In this document: positions 43,605-51,324 of the stretch, piece after piece | Layout: every line of letters begins with the position of its first letter | How positions within the stretch are numbered: the stretch's first letter is position 1 | Assembly: GCF_050632385.1 (NCBI RefSeq) | Contig: NZ_CP192599.1 | Location: 248,001 to 312,000 of the forward strand | DNA: 64,000 nt | From: Humitalea sp050632385 | GTDB taxonomy: Bacteria; Pseudomonadota; Alphaproteobacteria; Acetobacterales; Acetobacteraceae | Reading direction: 5' to 3' | Translations under genes and position numbers: made by a program | Notes under the pieces: model-generated | Told to the model about the DNA's origin: nothing | Seen by the model: the letters and a program-made list of their open reading frames with translations, nothing else | Database searches by the model: none

Positions 43605-44818
43605 GGTTTCCTCCAGAACGCCCAAAGCGCCGTTGCCGCTTGCAACATAAGCGTCATCGCCAGCGCCCAGCCATAGCCGGCCGTATCCCACCCCCCCACG
43701 GCGGTGCGCGGCCAAAAATCCAGGATCACTCCGATCGCGCTTTGCAGCACGAAGACCAGGGCGAGCATGCTGGCATTGATCGCGGTCGCGACCCGCCCGG
43801 CCAGTTCCGGCCCGAAGGACCGGCCGACCGCGGCATAGCCCGCCGGCCCCGCCGCGCCGCAAAAGGCGAACAGGCACCACACGATCGCCAGCGCCACGGG
43901 ATGCGACATCGGCAACGCGATCAACAGGATCTGCATCGCCGCGATCCCGCCCATGGCGATGAAGGGGATCAGCATCGGCTCGCGGCCCCGCGCCTGCAAC
44001 GCGCTGGCCAGGCGGCCCATCACCAGGCTGCCGGTCGACAGGCCAAAGGCGTAGGCGAGCAGCACGGTCGCCCGGTGCGTGTCGCCCAAGCCCCCCACAT
44101 CGCGCAGCCAGGGCCCGGTCCAAAGCCCCTGCCAGCAGAAGGAGATGGCCGACAGCGTGACGATCCCCGGCACCAGGCGGATGAAGACCGGGTGGCGGAA
44201 GATGCGGCCGATCTCCCCGACCTCCAGCAAAAAGCGTCGCTTGGGCGGCGGGGCGGCACCCGGCGGGGCGCCCGGCACCGATAGCCAGACCCAGGCCGCC
44301 ACGGCGCAGCCCAGGCCGGCCAGAACCAGGAAAGCCCCGCGCCAGCCGATGAAGGGCAAGGCCATCTGCACGGGCAGGGTCGCGGCCATGCCGCCCATCG
44401 CGCCGATGAAGACGGCCAACCCGGTGGCGCCCGCCACCCTGTCCCGCGCCAGCCACTGGGTATGGGCGGTCAGCAACGCGATCAGCGCCCCCGAGACGCC
44501 GGCGCCCGTGATGATCCGCCCGACCGCGAGCCACGCAGCCCCCGGCGCCACTGCGCAAATGACGAACCCCAGCGCCGCGAGCAGCGCCATCACCGTCTGC
44601 ACCCGGCGCGGCCCATACAAATCCATCGCCAGCCCGATCGGTAGTTGCGCCAGCGCATAGGCGGCGAAGAAGCAGGCGGCGAGCAGGCCCAATTCCCCCG
44701 CCGACAGCGCGAATTCCACCGCCAGCAACGGCCCGACCGTCGCCACCAGCGACCGCGACGCCTGGTTCACGAAGTTCATCCCGGCCAGCGGCAGGGTGAT
44801 GCGGGCAAAGACGTTCAA
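43601..44818 (-). CDS. MFS transporter
   Basis: A 405-aa major facilitator, 12 helices. N-terminal NFVNQASRSLVATVGPLLAVEF, loop motif IGLAMDLYGPRRVQTV, and the motif-C-like GAGVSGALIALLTAH are seen. It overlaps both the upstream EEP gene and the downstream PPK2 gene by ATGA, so the three form one operon. Substrate unknown. Confidence 0.9.
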   Translation of the reverse strand: MNVFARITLPLAGMNFVNQASRSLVATVGPLLAVEFALSAGELGLLAACFFAAYALAQLPIGLAMDLYGPRRVQTVMALLAALGFVICAVAPGAAWLAVGRIITGAGVSGALIALLTAHTQWLARDRVAGATGLAVFIGAMGGMAATLPVQMALPFIGWRGAFLVLAGLGCAVAAWVWLSVPGAPPGAAPPPKRRFLLEVGEIGRIFRHPVFIRLVPGIVTLSAISFCWQGLWTGPWLRDVGGLGDTHRATVLLAYAFGLSTGSLVMGRLASALQARGREPMLIPFIAMGGIAAMQILLIALPMSHPVALAIVWCLFAFCGAAGPAGYAAVGRSFGPELAGRVATAINASMLALVFVLQSAIGVILDFWPRTAVGGWDTAGYGWALAMTLMLQAATALWAFWRKP

Positions 44819-45681
44819 GGGAGCGCCAGCCGCACACTGACGGGACAGTGGTCCGACAGCCGGTCACGAAAGGCGGGATCCCGTTCGCCATAGACCAGCA
44901 CCCGCAGGCTGCCCGGCACCAGCCAGTCCCGCGCCGGCCCGCCCAGGAAAATATGATCGATGAACGGCCGCCCCCGCCCATCCCCCGATGCCCAGCAGGG
45001 ACTGGACTGCCCGGCCGTGACGCGGGTCATGGGCGCGGCCTCGGCCAGGGCGCCGGTCAGGTCCTCGGCGCGTTCCATGCGCCGGTTGAAATCGCCGAGG
45101 ACGGCGAAGGCCACCCCCTCCCGCACGCGGGCGGCGATCCAGCCGGCGATTTCCGGCACCTGGCGGGACAGGCCATCGCAATCCGGGTCGCGCGGCGGGC
45201 GCAGCGGGCCGTCGCGGCAGCCGGCCTTCAGGTGCACCGACAGCAGGCGAAGCTGCGTGCCGCCTGCCTCGATCGTGATGTCGGCGCCCCGGCGCAGCGA
45301 AAACCGCGCATGCGGCACCAGGTCCAGCCCCGCGAGATCCGGGTTCGGCGTCACGCGCAGCCCACGCCGGATGGCGAAGCCGGGGCGCTGGACATCGCGT
45401 TCGTCGGTCAGGTGGATCACCCAGGCGCTGGGCGGGAAGACGCGGGCGGCGGCGGCCTCCCCATCAATCTCCTGCAAGGCCACGACATCGGCGGCCAGGC
45501 GGGCGGCGTAGCCGGCCAGCAAGGCGAAATCACCCGGGCTGCGGGCGATGACATTGGATGGCAGGTCGCGATGGCCAGCGGGTTTCTGGGTCAGCCAGGC
45601 GATATTCCAGGTGGCCAGGCGCAGGGTTTCCGCGCGGACAGGCAGGGCGAGGACGCAGAGGACGAGGATCAGGCGCAGCAT
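44815..45681 (-). CDS. Secreted endonuclease/exonuclease/phosphatase-family protein
   Basis: A 288-aa EEP-superfamily enzyme with signal MLRLILVLCVLALPVRA. Catalytic blocks: LATWNIAWL, VVALQEID (metal Glu), SVHLKAGC, GDFNRRM and SDHCPVSV at the C-terminus. Periplasmic DNase or phosphodiesterase is likely; phosphate scavenging would fit its place in front of a transporter and PPK2, but that is inference. Confidence 0.9.
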   Translation of the reverse strand: MLRLILVLCVLALPVRAETLRLATWNIAWLTQKPAGHRDLPSNVIARSPGDFALLAGYAARLAADVVALQEIDGEAAAARVFPPSAWVIHLTDERDVQRPGFAIRRGLRVTPNPDLAGLDLVPHARFSLRRGADITIEAGGTQLRLLSVHLKAGCRDGPLRPPRDPDCDGLSRQVPEIAGWIAARVREGVAFAVLGDFNRRMERAEDLTGALAEAAPMTRVTAGQSSPCWASGDGRGRPFIDHIFLGGPARDWLVPGSLRVLVYGERDPAFRDRLSDHCPVSVRLALP

Positions 45682-45725
45682 GGCGGCAAACTGGCGCGGT
45701 GGCGCCGGGATGACCAGGGAGGGGG

Positions 45726-47696
45726 TCAGAACAGCATGGCGACGACGCTGGCTGGGATGACCGGCGCCGAGGGCAGGGCGCCGGCACCACAGGCAAACAG
45801 GTAGTCGGCGACCGCGTCGAAATCGGCCGGCACGCGCGTCGGGTCGTCGGCCTCGCCGCTGGGCACGAAAATCACGGTCTCATACCGCGCCCGGGTCAGC
45901 AGCACGCGATAGGTGTTGCGGATGAAGGCCAGGTTCTGCGGCTTGGCCACGCGGTTCCAACGCGACCCGACAAAATCCCGCGCCACCCAGCCCGTGCCGG
46001 CACGGCAGAAATCACCGCCCCAGGCCAGGCCGACCACGTCCAGCTCCAGCCCCTGGCAGGTATATTCCGTGGCACAGACCTCCAGCGCATCGCTGCCGCG
46101 CACATCCGGCCAGCGGCGCAGGAACCAGTCGGGCGCGTTGTCGGCACCCCCGACCTCGACACCCAGGCCTTCGGCCCGCAGGCGCTTGGCGCCGGAACTG
46201 GCGACCAGCCCGGCCCGGCGCAGGCCACGGGCAAAACCGCGCACCCCCGCCCGCATCGCCGCCAGGTCGCGCGTGACGAAGAACGGCACGCCGCCCCGCG
46301 CGACGCCGGCGGCGCGGGCACGGTCGCCGTCCAGCACCGCCTCCACCCAGGCAGCGCCGGTGTCGGTGCCGATCGAGCGCACCGGGATGGTCAGGTCCAG
46401 GTCCCCATCGACCGTCAGCCAGGGCGCCGGGCCATCGGCCAGGCGCTGCATAGGGTCCGCCGCGGTGATGGCCCGCTCGGCCGCGACCGCATGCCAGGTG
46501 CCGCCGGCCGCGATCACATGGCCCCACTCGCGCAGCCCGGCCTCGCCGGTGTTGATCTCCTGCCCATTGCCGATCAGCGCCACGATCACCGCCCAGCCCG
46601 GGACGCGGCCCATGATCTCCAGCGCATGCGCCGGTTCGCTCATATGCAGGCGGCTGGCGCGGCGCAGCGTGTCGCGGGTGGCCTGGGCGGCGTCCCAGGC
46701 GCGCTGGGCCTCGTCGAAGACGATGACGTGTTCGGGCGGCGTGCCGGCCAGGTTGTCTTCCAGGAAGCGATGCACGTTCTGCAGCGCCATGCGGGTGCGG
46801 CGCCGGGCCTCGGCGGGCGCGGTCCCGTGGCGCGCCACGGCATCGCGCGCCAAGGCCTCGCGCAGCACCGCAACCAGCGGCGCATTGCCGGTCAGGAAGG
46901 CCGCGCCATCCTGTCGCGCCGGCCCAAACACGGTGTTCAGCCCGCAGAGCGTCTTGCCGGCACCCGGGATTCCCGTGACGAAGACGATGCGGCGTTCGCC
47001 ATTCTCCCGCGCCGCCGCGACGTGACGCGCGATGGCCTCCGTCGTGCGTGTCAGGTTCGGCAGGTCGGCGCGGGCCGCGGCAATCTCCGCGACGCCATTG
47101 CGCGCGTAAAGCAAGGTCGCCGCCTCCACGATATGCGGCACCGGCCGATAGGGCGCGGCCATCCACCCAGGACCATCAAGCGACGCGGCAGGCGCCGCGG
47201 CCAGGATGGCCGCGACCAGCGCGGGCAGGGCGGCGGGCGTGGTCGCGATGGGGGTCAGCACGCCATGCCAGATCAGCGGCGGATCGAAGGCAAGCGGCGC
47301 GGCATCGCCGGCCACGACGATCGGGATGATCGGATGCGCGCGGCTACCCGCGTGGAAGTCGCGCAGGTCCAGCGCGTAATCCTCGGCCTGCGCCAGCGCG
47401 GCGCGATCGGCGCGGGTCGTCTTGAACTCCAGCACGACGATCGCGCGCGGCGTCACGATCACCGCGTCGCAGCGCTTCTCCAGGCGCATCAAATCGTATT
47501 CCAGCGCGATCATCCAACCGCCGCCATCGGCATTCGCGACCAGGCGCTTCAGCGTATTGATCTGGGGCGTCCAGGCGAGCGTCTGCCCGGCCTCGGCGCC
47601 CAGCCGCAGCGATTGGGCGGCCGCCAGGCGACCGACCACATCGGCGGTGTCCATCGCCAGCAATTCGGCGCCCGTGCAAGCGAACCACGGCGTCAT
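45726..47696 (-). CDS. Nuclease-helicase protein (PD-(D/E)XK-like plus DUF2075)
   Basis: A 656-aa protein. The N-terminal ~200 residues resemble a PD-(D/E)XK nuclease (RCDAVIVTPRAIVVLEFKTT: D ... ExK). The rest is a superfamily-1-type DUF2075 helicase: Walker A FVTGIPGAGKT, Walker B VIVFDEAQRAW, motif III VALIGNGQEINTGEAGL, motif V region CQGLELDVVGLAWGGD and motif VI YRVLLTRAR. Some members occur in anti-phage loci, but here the gene sits among metabolic genes, coupled by ATGA to the EamA exporter. Confidence 0.87.
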   Translation of the reverse strand: MTPWFACTGAELLAMDTADVVGRLAAAQSLRLGAEAGQTLAWTPQINTLKRLVANADGGGWMIALEYDLMRLEKRCDAVIVTPRAIVVLEFKTTRADRAALAQAEDYALDLRDFHAGSRAHPIIPIVVAGDAAPLAFDPPLIWHGVLTPIATTPAALPALVAAILAAAPAASLDGPGWMAAPYRPVPHIVEAATLLYARNGVAEIAAARADLPNLTRTTEAIARHVAAARENGERRIVFVTGIPGAGKTLCGLNTVFGPARQDGAAFLTGNAPLVAVLREALARDAVARHGTAPAEARRRTRMALQNVHRFLEDNLAGTPPEHVIVFDEAQRAWDAAQATRDTLRRASRLHMSEPAHALEIMGRVPGWAVIVALIGNGQEINTGEAGLREWGHVIAAGGTWHAVAAERAITAADPMQRLADGPAPWLTVDGDLDLTIPVRSIGTDTGAAWVEAVLDGDRARAAGVARGGVPFFVTRDLAAMRAGVRGFARGLRRAGLVASSGAKRLRAEGLGVEVGGADNAPDWFLRRWPDVRGSDALEVCATEYTCQGLELDVVGLAWGGDFCRAGTGWVARDFVGSRWNRVAKPQNLAFIRNTYRVLLTRARYETVIFVPSGEADDPTRVPADFDAVADYLFACGAGALPSAPVIPASVVAMLF

Positions 47697-48556
47697 CGCC
47701 GCCTGGGCCAGGTCGCCAGCAGTACGCTCCCCAACAACAACCCAAACCCCGCCGCATGCACCGCCGTCGCATGCTCCCCAAGGGCAAAAATCGCCACCGC
47801 CGCCGCCGTGCCCGGCAAGAACGCCGTGAAAATCCCCGCGACCCCGGCTTCCACCCGCTTCAACCCCGCATACCAAAGCAGCAGGCACACCACGCTCGCC
47901 GTCAGCGCATGGAACATCAGCAACCCTGCCACGCGCGGATGGGCCAATGCCAAAACATCGCCCAAAAACGGCAGGCAAAACGGCACCAGCAGCGCCACCG
48001 AAAATACCTGCATCCACAGCGACGCCGTCACCACCGGCACCCGCCCCGCGACGCGCCGGGCCAGCACGGCATAGACCGCCTCCCCACACACCCCGGCAAA
48101 GACCAGCGCGCCGCCCAGAAGCGACCCCTGCGACTCCCCACCACGCGCCAGCGCGATCGCGCCCATTCCGCCGGCCGCCAGCGCCACCGCTGCCCATTGC
48201 CGCGGCGCCAAGGCCTCACGCAAAAAAATCCAACCACCCAGCGCGATCACCGCCGGCAGGCTCGCCAGCACCAGCCCCGCCTCCAGCGCCCCCGTCAGCC
48301 GCAGCCCCGCCAGCAGCGCCGCGTTGTAGAGCACCGTCCCAAACGCCGCCTGCCAGAACAGGTTTTTCCGCACATCGCGCGGCACCACCACCGGCCCGTC
48401 GATCACCCGCGCCAGCGGCCACAAGACCGCACAGGCGATCAGGCAGCGCAGCCCCGCGATCATCGGCACCGACAAATCTTCCGCCAGCAATTTCGCCACC
48501 GCGACATTCGCGCCGACCAGCGCCATCGACGACGCCAATTGCAGATAGGCGATCAG
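47693..48556 (-). CDS. EamA/DMT-family exporter (start possibly CTG)
   Basis: A ~287-aa drug/metabolite transporter with ten helices in two EamA repeats (the first begins near ALVGANVAVAKLL and the second near GALVFAGVCGEAVYAVLARR). It begins exactly where the COG3146 gene ends: CTG at 48556-48554 overlaps that gene's TGA (GAGGAGTCCTGA). In-frame alternatives are TTG at 48538 and ATG at 48526, which shorten helix 1. The situation mirrors the rlmN-MFS junction. Its end overlaps the helicase start (ATGA). Confidence 0.85.
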   Translation of the reverse strand: MIAYLQLASSMALVGANVAVAKLLAEDLSVPMIAGLRCLIACAVLWPLARVIDGPVVVPRDVRKNLFWQAAFGTVLYNAALLAGLRLTGALEAGLVLASLPAVIALGGWIFLREALAPRQWAAVALAAGGMGAIALARGGESQGSLLGGALVFAGVCGEAVYAVLARRVAGRVPVVTASLWMQVFSVALLVPFCLPFLGDVLALAHPRVAGLLMFHALTASVVCLLLWYAGLKRVEAGVAGIFTAFLPGTAAAVAIFALGEHATAVHAAGFGLLLGSVLLATWPRRR

Positions 48557-49692
48557 GACTCCTCGCCCGCCCGCCGGAACGGCGAGCCCTCGGCCAGCAC
48601 CATCATCTCCGCCGCCATCGCCGCGCGTTCGCGGGCCAAGAAATCGGCGATTGCGGACCGTAGCCCGCGATGTTCGATCCAATGCGCCGAATGCGTCGCA
48701 ACCGGCAAATAGCCGCGCTGGATCTTGTGCTGGCCCTGCGCCCCCGCCTCGACCCGTGCGATGCCATGCGCAATCGCGAAATCGATGGCCTGGTAATAGC
48801 AAAGTTCGAAATGCAGGAACGGCGCCTCGACCAAGGTCCCCCAGTTGCGGCCATAGAGCGCATCATCGCCCCACAGGTTCAGCGCCGCCGCGACCGGTTC
48901 ACCATCCTTCTCCGCGACCATCAGCACGACGCGATCGCCCAGCCGATCCGCCAGCAGCGGCCAAAACGTCTCGGTCAGATAGGCGCTGCCCCATTTGCGA
49001 TCGACCGTGTTCTGGTAGCAGCGGTTGAACACGCGCCAATGCCGCGGCGTGATCGCGCTGCCTTGCAAGGCGCGGAACACCAGTCCCGCAGTCTGCGCGT
49101 CACGCCGTTCGCGTCGGATCGACTTGCGCTTGCTGGCCCGCATCGTCCCCAGGAAATCGTCGAAACTGCCAAAGCCGGCATTGGACCAGTGGAACTGCAC
49201 ACCCATCCGCCGCAGCCAGCCCGCGTCTTCCAACCCCTGCGCCTCCGCCTCGGTGCAAAAGGTCACATGGCAGGACGAAAACCCGATCTCACCCGTCGCC
49301 TGGCGCAACGCGGTCGCAAACACCTCGGCCGGAATCTCACCCAGCAAACGCGGCCCCGGCACCGGGCTGAACGGCACCGCGACCTGCAATTTCGGATAGT
49401 AATTGCCGCCAGCGCGCTCGAACGCCTGCGCCCAGCCGTGATCGAACACATACTCGCCGTAGGAATGGCTTTTCGCATAGGCCGGCGCGCAGCCGACGAT
49501 CCGCCCGGCGTCGTCGCGCAGCACAGCATGCTGCGGCAGCCAGCCGGTGCGCGCACTGGCCGAACCGCTCTCCTCCAGCGCCGACAGGAAGCCATGCCCG
49601 ACAAAGGGATTGCCGCCGCCCGCCAGCCCATCCCATTCGGCGGCCGGTATTTCCGCGATGGCGCGGTGCAATGTCAGTGAGAATTCGGTCAT
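48553..49692 (-). CDS. GNAT-type acyltransferase, COG3146 (peptidogalycan family)
   Basis: A 379-aa protein of the COG3146/DUF482 group, two fused GNAT-like folds related to FemAB. Visible: WDGLAGGGNPFVGHGFLSAL at the N-terminus, KSHSYGEYVFDHGWA, RASKRKSIRRERRDAQTAG, and GAQGQHKIQRGYLP, the most conserved part of the family. It may transfer aminoacyl or acyl groups in the envelope; the substrate is unknown. The ATG lies on its own promoter region with a 42-bp gap to the next gene. Confidence 0.88.
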   Translation of the reverse strand: MTEFSLTLHRAIAEIPAAEWDGLAGGGNPFVGHGFLSALEESGSASARTGWLPQHAVLRDDAGRIVGCAPAYAKSHSYGEYVFDHGWAQAFERAGGNYYPKLQVAVPFSPVPGPRLLGEIPAEVFATALRQATGEIGFSSCHVTFCTEAEAQGLEDAGWLRRMGVQFHWSNAGFGSFDDFLGTMRASKRKSIRRERRDAQTAGLVFRALQGSAITPRHWRVFNRCYQNTVDRKWGSAYLTETFWPLLADRLGDRVVLMVAEKDGEPVAAALNLWGDDALYGRNWGTLVEAPFLHFELCYYQAIDFAIAHGIARVEAGAQGQHKIQRGYLPVATHSAHWIEHRGLRSAIADFLARERAAMAAEMMVLAEGSPFRRAGEES

Positions 49693-49734
49693 GCGCGGGA
49701 TGTCGTCCCGCCCCGCCCGGGTGCAACCAGGCCG

Positions 49735-50121
49735 CTACCGCGCATGCGTCGCGTCGGGCATCAGGGTGGCCGTATCGGCGACGCTATCCACCGCGACGAT
49801 CAGCCCGTCGCTGACCGTCACGATATCGATGAAACAGGCCGACAGCCGCCGCCCGTCGCGGGTCTGCGCGATGATCCGGCCGCGCACCACCACCCGCCCG
49901 CCATCCGCCGCGATCATCTCATCGGCTTTCTGCGACCAGTAGGAAAACCGCGCATGTAACGCAGGCCACAACACGCCCATCACATCATCCGGCCCGACAT
50001 AGACCGTCGGCTCGACCCCCATCCCGGGGCAGATGCGCCAATGCACCTGTGGGTGCAGCAGCGCCGCCGCGGGATGCGCGAACCAGCGGCGGACCGCTGC
50101 GATGGCGGCCTCGTCACTCAT
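49735..50121 (-). CDS. NTF2-like (SnoaL-type) protein
   Basis: A 128-aa cone-shaped alpha+beta barrel protein. N-terminal AAIAAVRRWFAHPAAALLHP, strand-rich centre, and VVVRGRIIAQTRDGRRL followed by CFIDIVTVSDGLIV match the NTF2/SnoaL superfamily. Such proteins are enzymes or binding modules for small hydrophobic molecules. Its start overlaps the RidA stop (ATGA), so the two may deal with the same reactive metabolite. Confidence 0.8.
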   Translation of the reverse strand: MSDEAAIAAVRRWFAHPAAALLHPQVHWRICPGMGVEPTVYVGPDDVMGVLWPALHARFSYWSQKADEMIAADGGRVVVRGRIIAQTRDGRRLSACFIDIVTVSDGLIVAVDSVADTATLMPDATHAR

Positions 50122-50585
50122 GCCAGTTCGAAAATGCCTTCCACCTCGACCGCCGCATCACCCGGCAGGGCGATCACGCCGATGGCGCTGCGGGCATGCC
50201 GCCCGGCATCGCCAAACACCGCGACCGCGGTATCCGACGCGCCATTGATCACCAGCGGCTGGTTGTTGAAATCGGGCGTCGAGGCGACATAGCCCGTCAT
50301 CCGCAACACCCGCTTCACCCGGTCCAGATCGCCGCCGGCCGCGGTCTTCAGATGCGCCAGCATCGCCAGGAAGCAGTTCTTCGCCCCTTCCTGCCCGGTT
50401 TCCACCGACACCCCGCCGCCCAGCTTGCCGGTCGGCCAGATCGCGCCATCCCGACGCGGCACCTGGCCGGAGACGAAGACGATCGACCCCACGACGGTAA
50501 AGGGAATGTAATTGGCGACCGGGGCCGAGGCATCCGGCAGCGCCAGGCCCAATTCCGCCAGCCGCGCTTCGATCTTTCCGGCCAT
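50118..50585 (-). CDS. RidA/YjgF-family protein
   Basis: A 155-aa trimeric enamine/imine deaminase-type protein. Family segments: N-terminal KIEARLAELGLALPDASAPV, then VGSIVFVSGQVPRRDG, and the C-terminal RSAIGVIALPGDAAVEVEGI holding the arginine that binds carboxylate. The slightly longer length fits the second RidA subgroup with the NYIPFTVVG stretch. It overlaps the NTF2-like gene. Confidence 0.92.
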   Translation of the reverse strand: MAGKIEARLAELGLALPDASAPVANYIPFTVVGSIVFVSGQVPRRDGAIWPTGKLGGGVSVETGQEGAKNCFLAMLAHLKTAAGGDLDRVKRVLRMTGYVASTPDFNNQPLVINGASDTAVAVFGDAGRHARSAIGVIALPGDAAVEVEGIFELA

Positions 50586-50675
50586 GTGGTCGACTCCATG
50601 CTCATTGTTCGGGGCGGGATGATTGCCCAAGCCGCGCCCGGCGGGAAGCGATGGCGCCGGGGTGGCGGCCGCGCT

Positions 50676-51062
50676 ATGCGCGTTTCCATGCACATCGCCG
50701 CCACCTATGTCGCCCTGCACACGCTGCTGCTGATGACGCTGGCCATGCTGGTGCTCCGCCAGCGCTGGCGGTCTTCGGTCGACATCGGCGATGGCGGCGA
50801 CCCCGGCCTGTTCCGCGCGATCCGCGTCCACGCGAACGCGGTCGAACAGGCGGCACCGACCTTCGCCATCCTGATCCTGTTCGCGTTGCTGGGCGCCCCC
50901 GCCTGGGCGCTGCATGCCTTCGGCGCCACGACCCTGGCCGGGCGACTGGCGCATGCCTGGGGCCTGGCGGGCGGCACGCCGCGCATGATCTGGCGCCAGA
51001 TCGGCATGGGCCTGACCTGGACGGGCCTCGGCCTCGGCGCTCTCGGGCTGCTGGTCGGCTAG
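50676..51062 (+). CDS. MAPEG-family membrane protein
   Basis: A 128-aa four-helix membrane protein of the MAPEG superfamily. RAIRVHANAVEQAAPTFAIL is the family signature (Arg, His, Asn, Glu in helix 2), followed by LAGRLAHAWGL and a last helix. Glutathione transferase or peroxidase activity is known for the family, not shown here. Start uncertain between ATGs 12 bases apart. Convergent with the NrdJ-like gene across the second palindromic repeat. Confidence 0.88.
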   Translation: MRVSMHIAATYVALHTLLLMTLAMLVLRQRWRSSVDIGDGGDPGLFRAIRVHANAVEQAAPTFAILILFALLGAPAWALHAFGATTLAGRLAHAWGLAGGTPRMIWRQIGMGLTWTGLGLGALGLLVG

Positions 51063-51079
51063 CGGGTTGCAGTAAAACG

Positions 51080-51315
51080 GAGGGTGCGCCTTGAAAGGGG
51101 CTTCGCCCCTCTCAAACTCTCCCCACCAAGGGGCCGTGGCCCCTTGGAACCCACGCGATTTGGTAAAATAAAGAGAGGGGCGTCGTTGGTGCGCGATTGA
51201 TCACGCACAGGCCATGCCCCTCTCTTTATTTTACCAATACTCCGCCGGTCCAGGGGCGGCGGCCCCTGGTGGGGGAGGTATGGAGGGGGCGAAGCCCCTT
51301 CCATTGCGCAACCTC
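51080..51315. repeat. Composite palindromic repeat, copy 2 (uninterrupted)
   Basis: About 236 bp, inverted relative to copy 1 and aligned through nearly its whole length. Hairpins in order: GGGGCTTCGCCCC (51097-51109), CCAAGGGGCC..GGCCCCTTGG (51126-51147), the 22-bp inverted pair (51160-51181 and 51216-51237) with GAGAGGGGC/GCCCCTCTC then TTTATTTTA, CCAGGGGC..GCCCCTGG (51250-51269), and GGGGGCGAAGCCCC. The outer arms are more diverged than in copy 1. It fills the 262-bp gap between convergent genes, as copy 1 does. No direct repeats flank it, so recent transposition is not indicated. Confidence 0.85.
51160..51237. terminator. Bidirectional intrinsic terminator candidate in repeat copy 2
   Basis: TTGGTAAAATAAAGAGAGGG begins the left arm, matched perfectly over 22 bp on the right. 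Transcribed from either side the RNA forms a GC-rich 9-bp stem (GAGAGGGGC/GCCCCTCTC) extended by A-U pairs and ends UUUAUUUUACC. The equivalent in copy 1 is at 14430-14507. Confidence 0.65.
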
Positions 51316-51324
51316 GCCGTTTTT

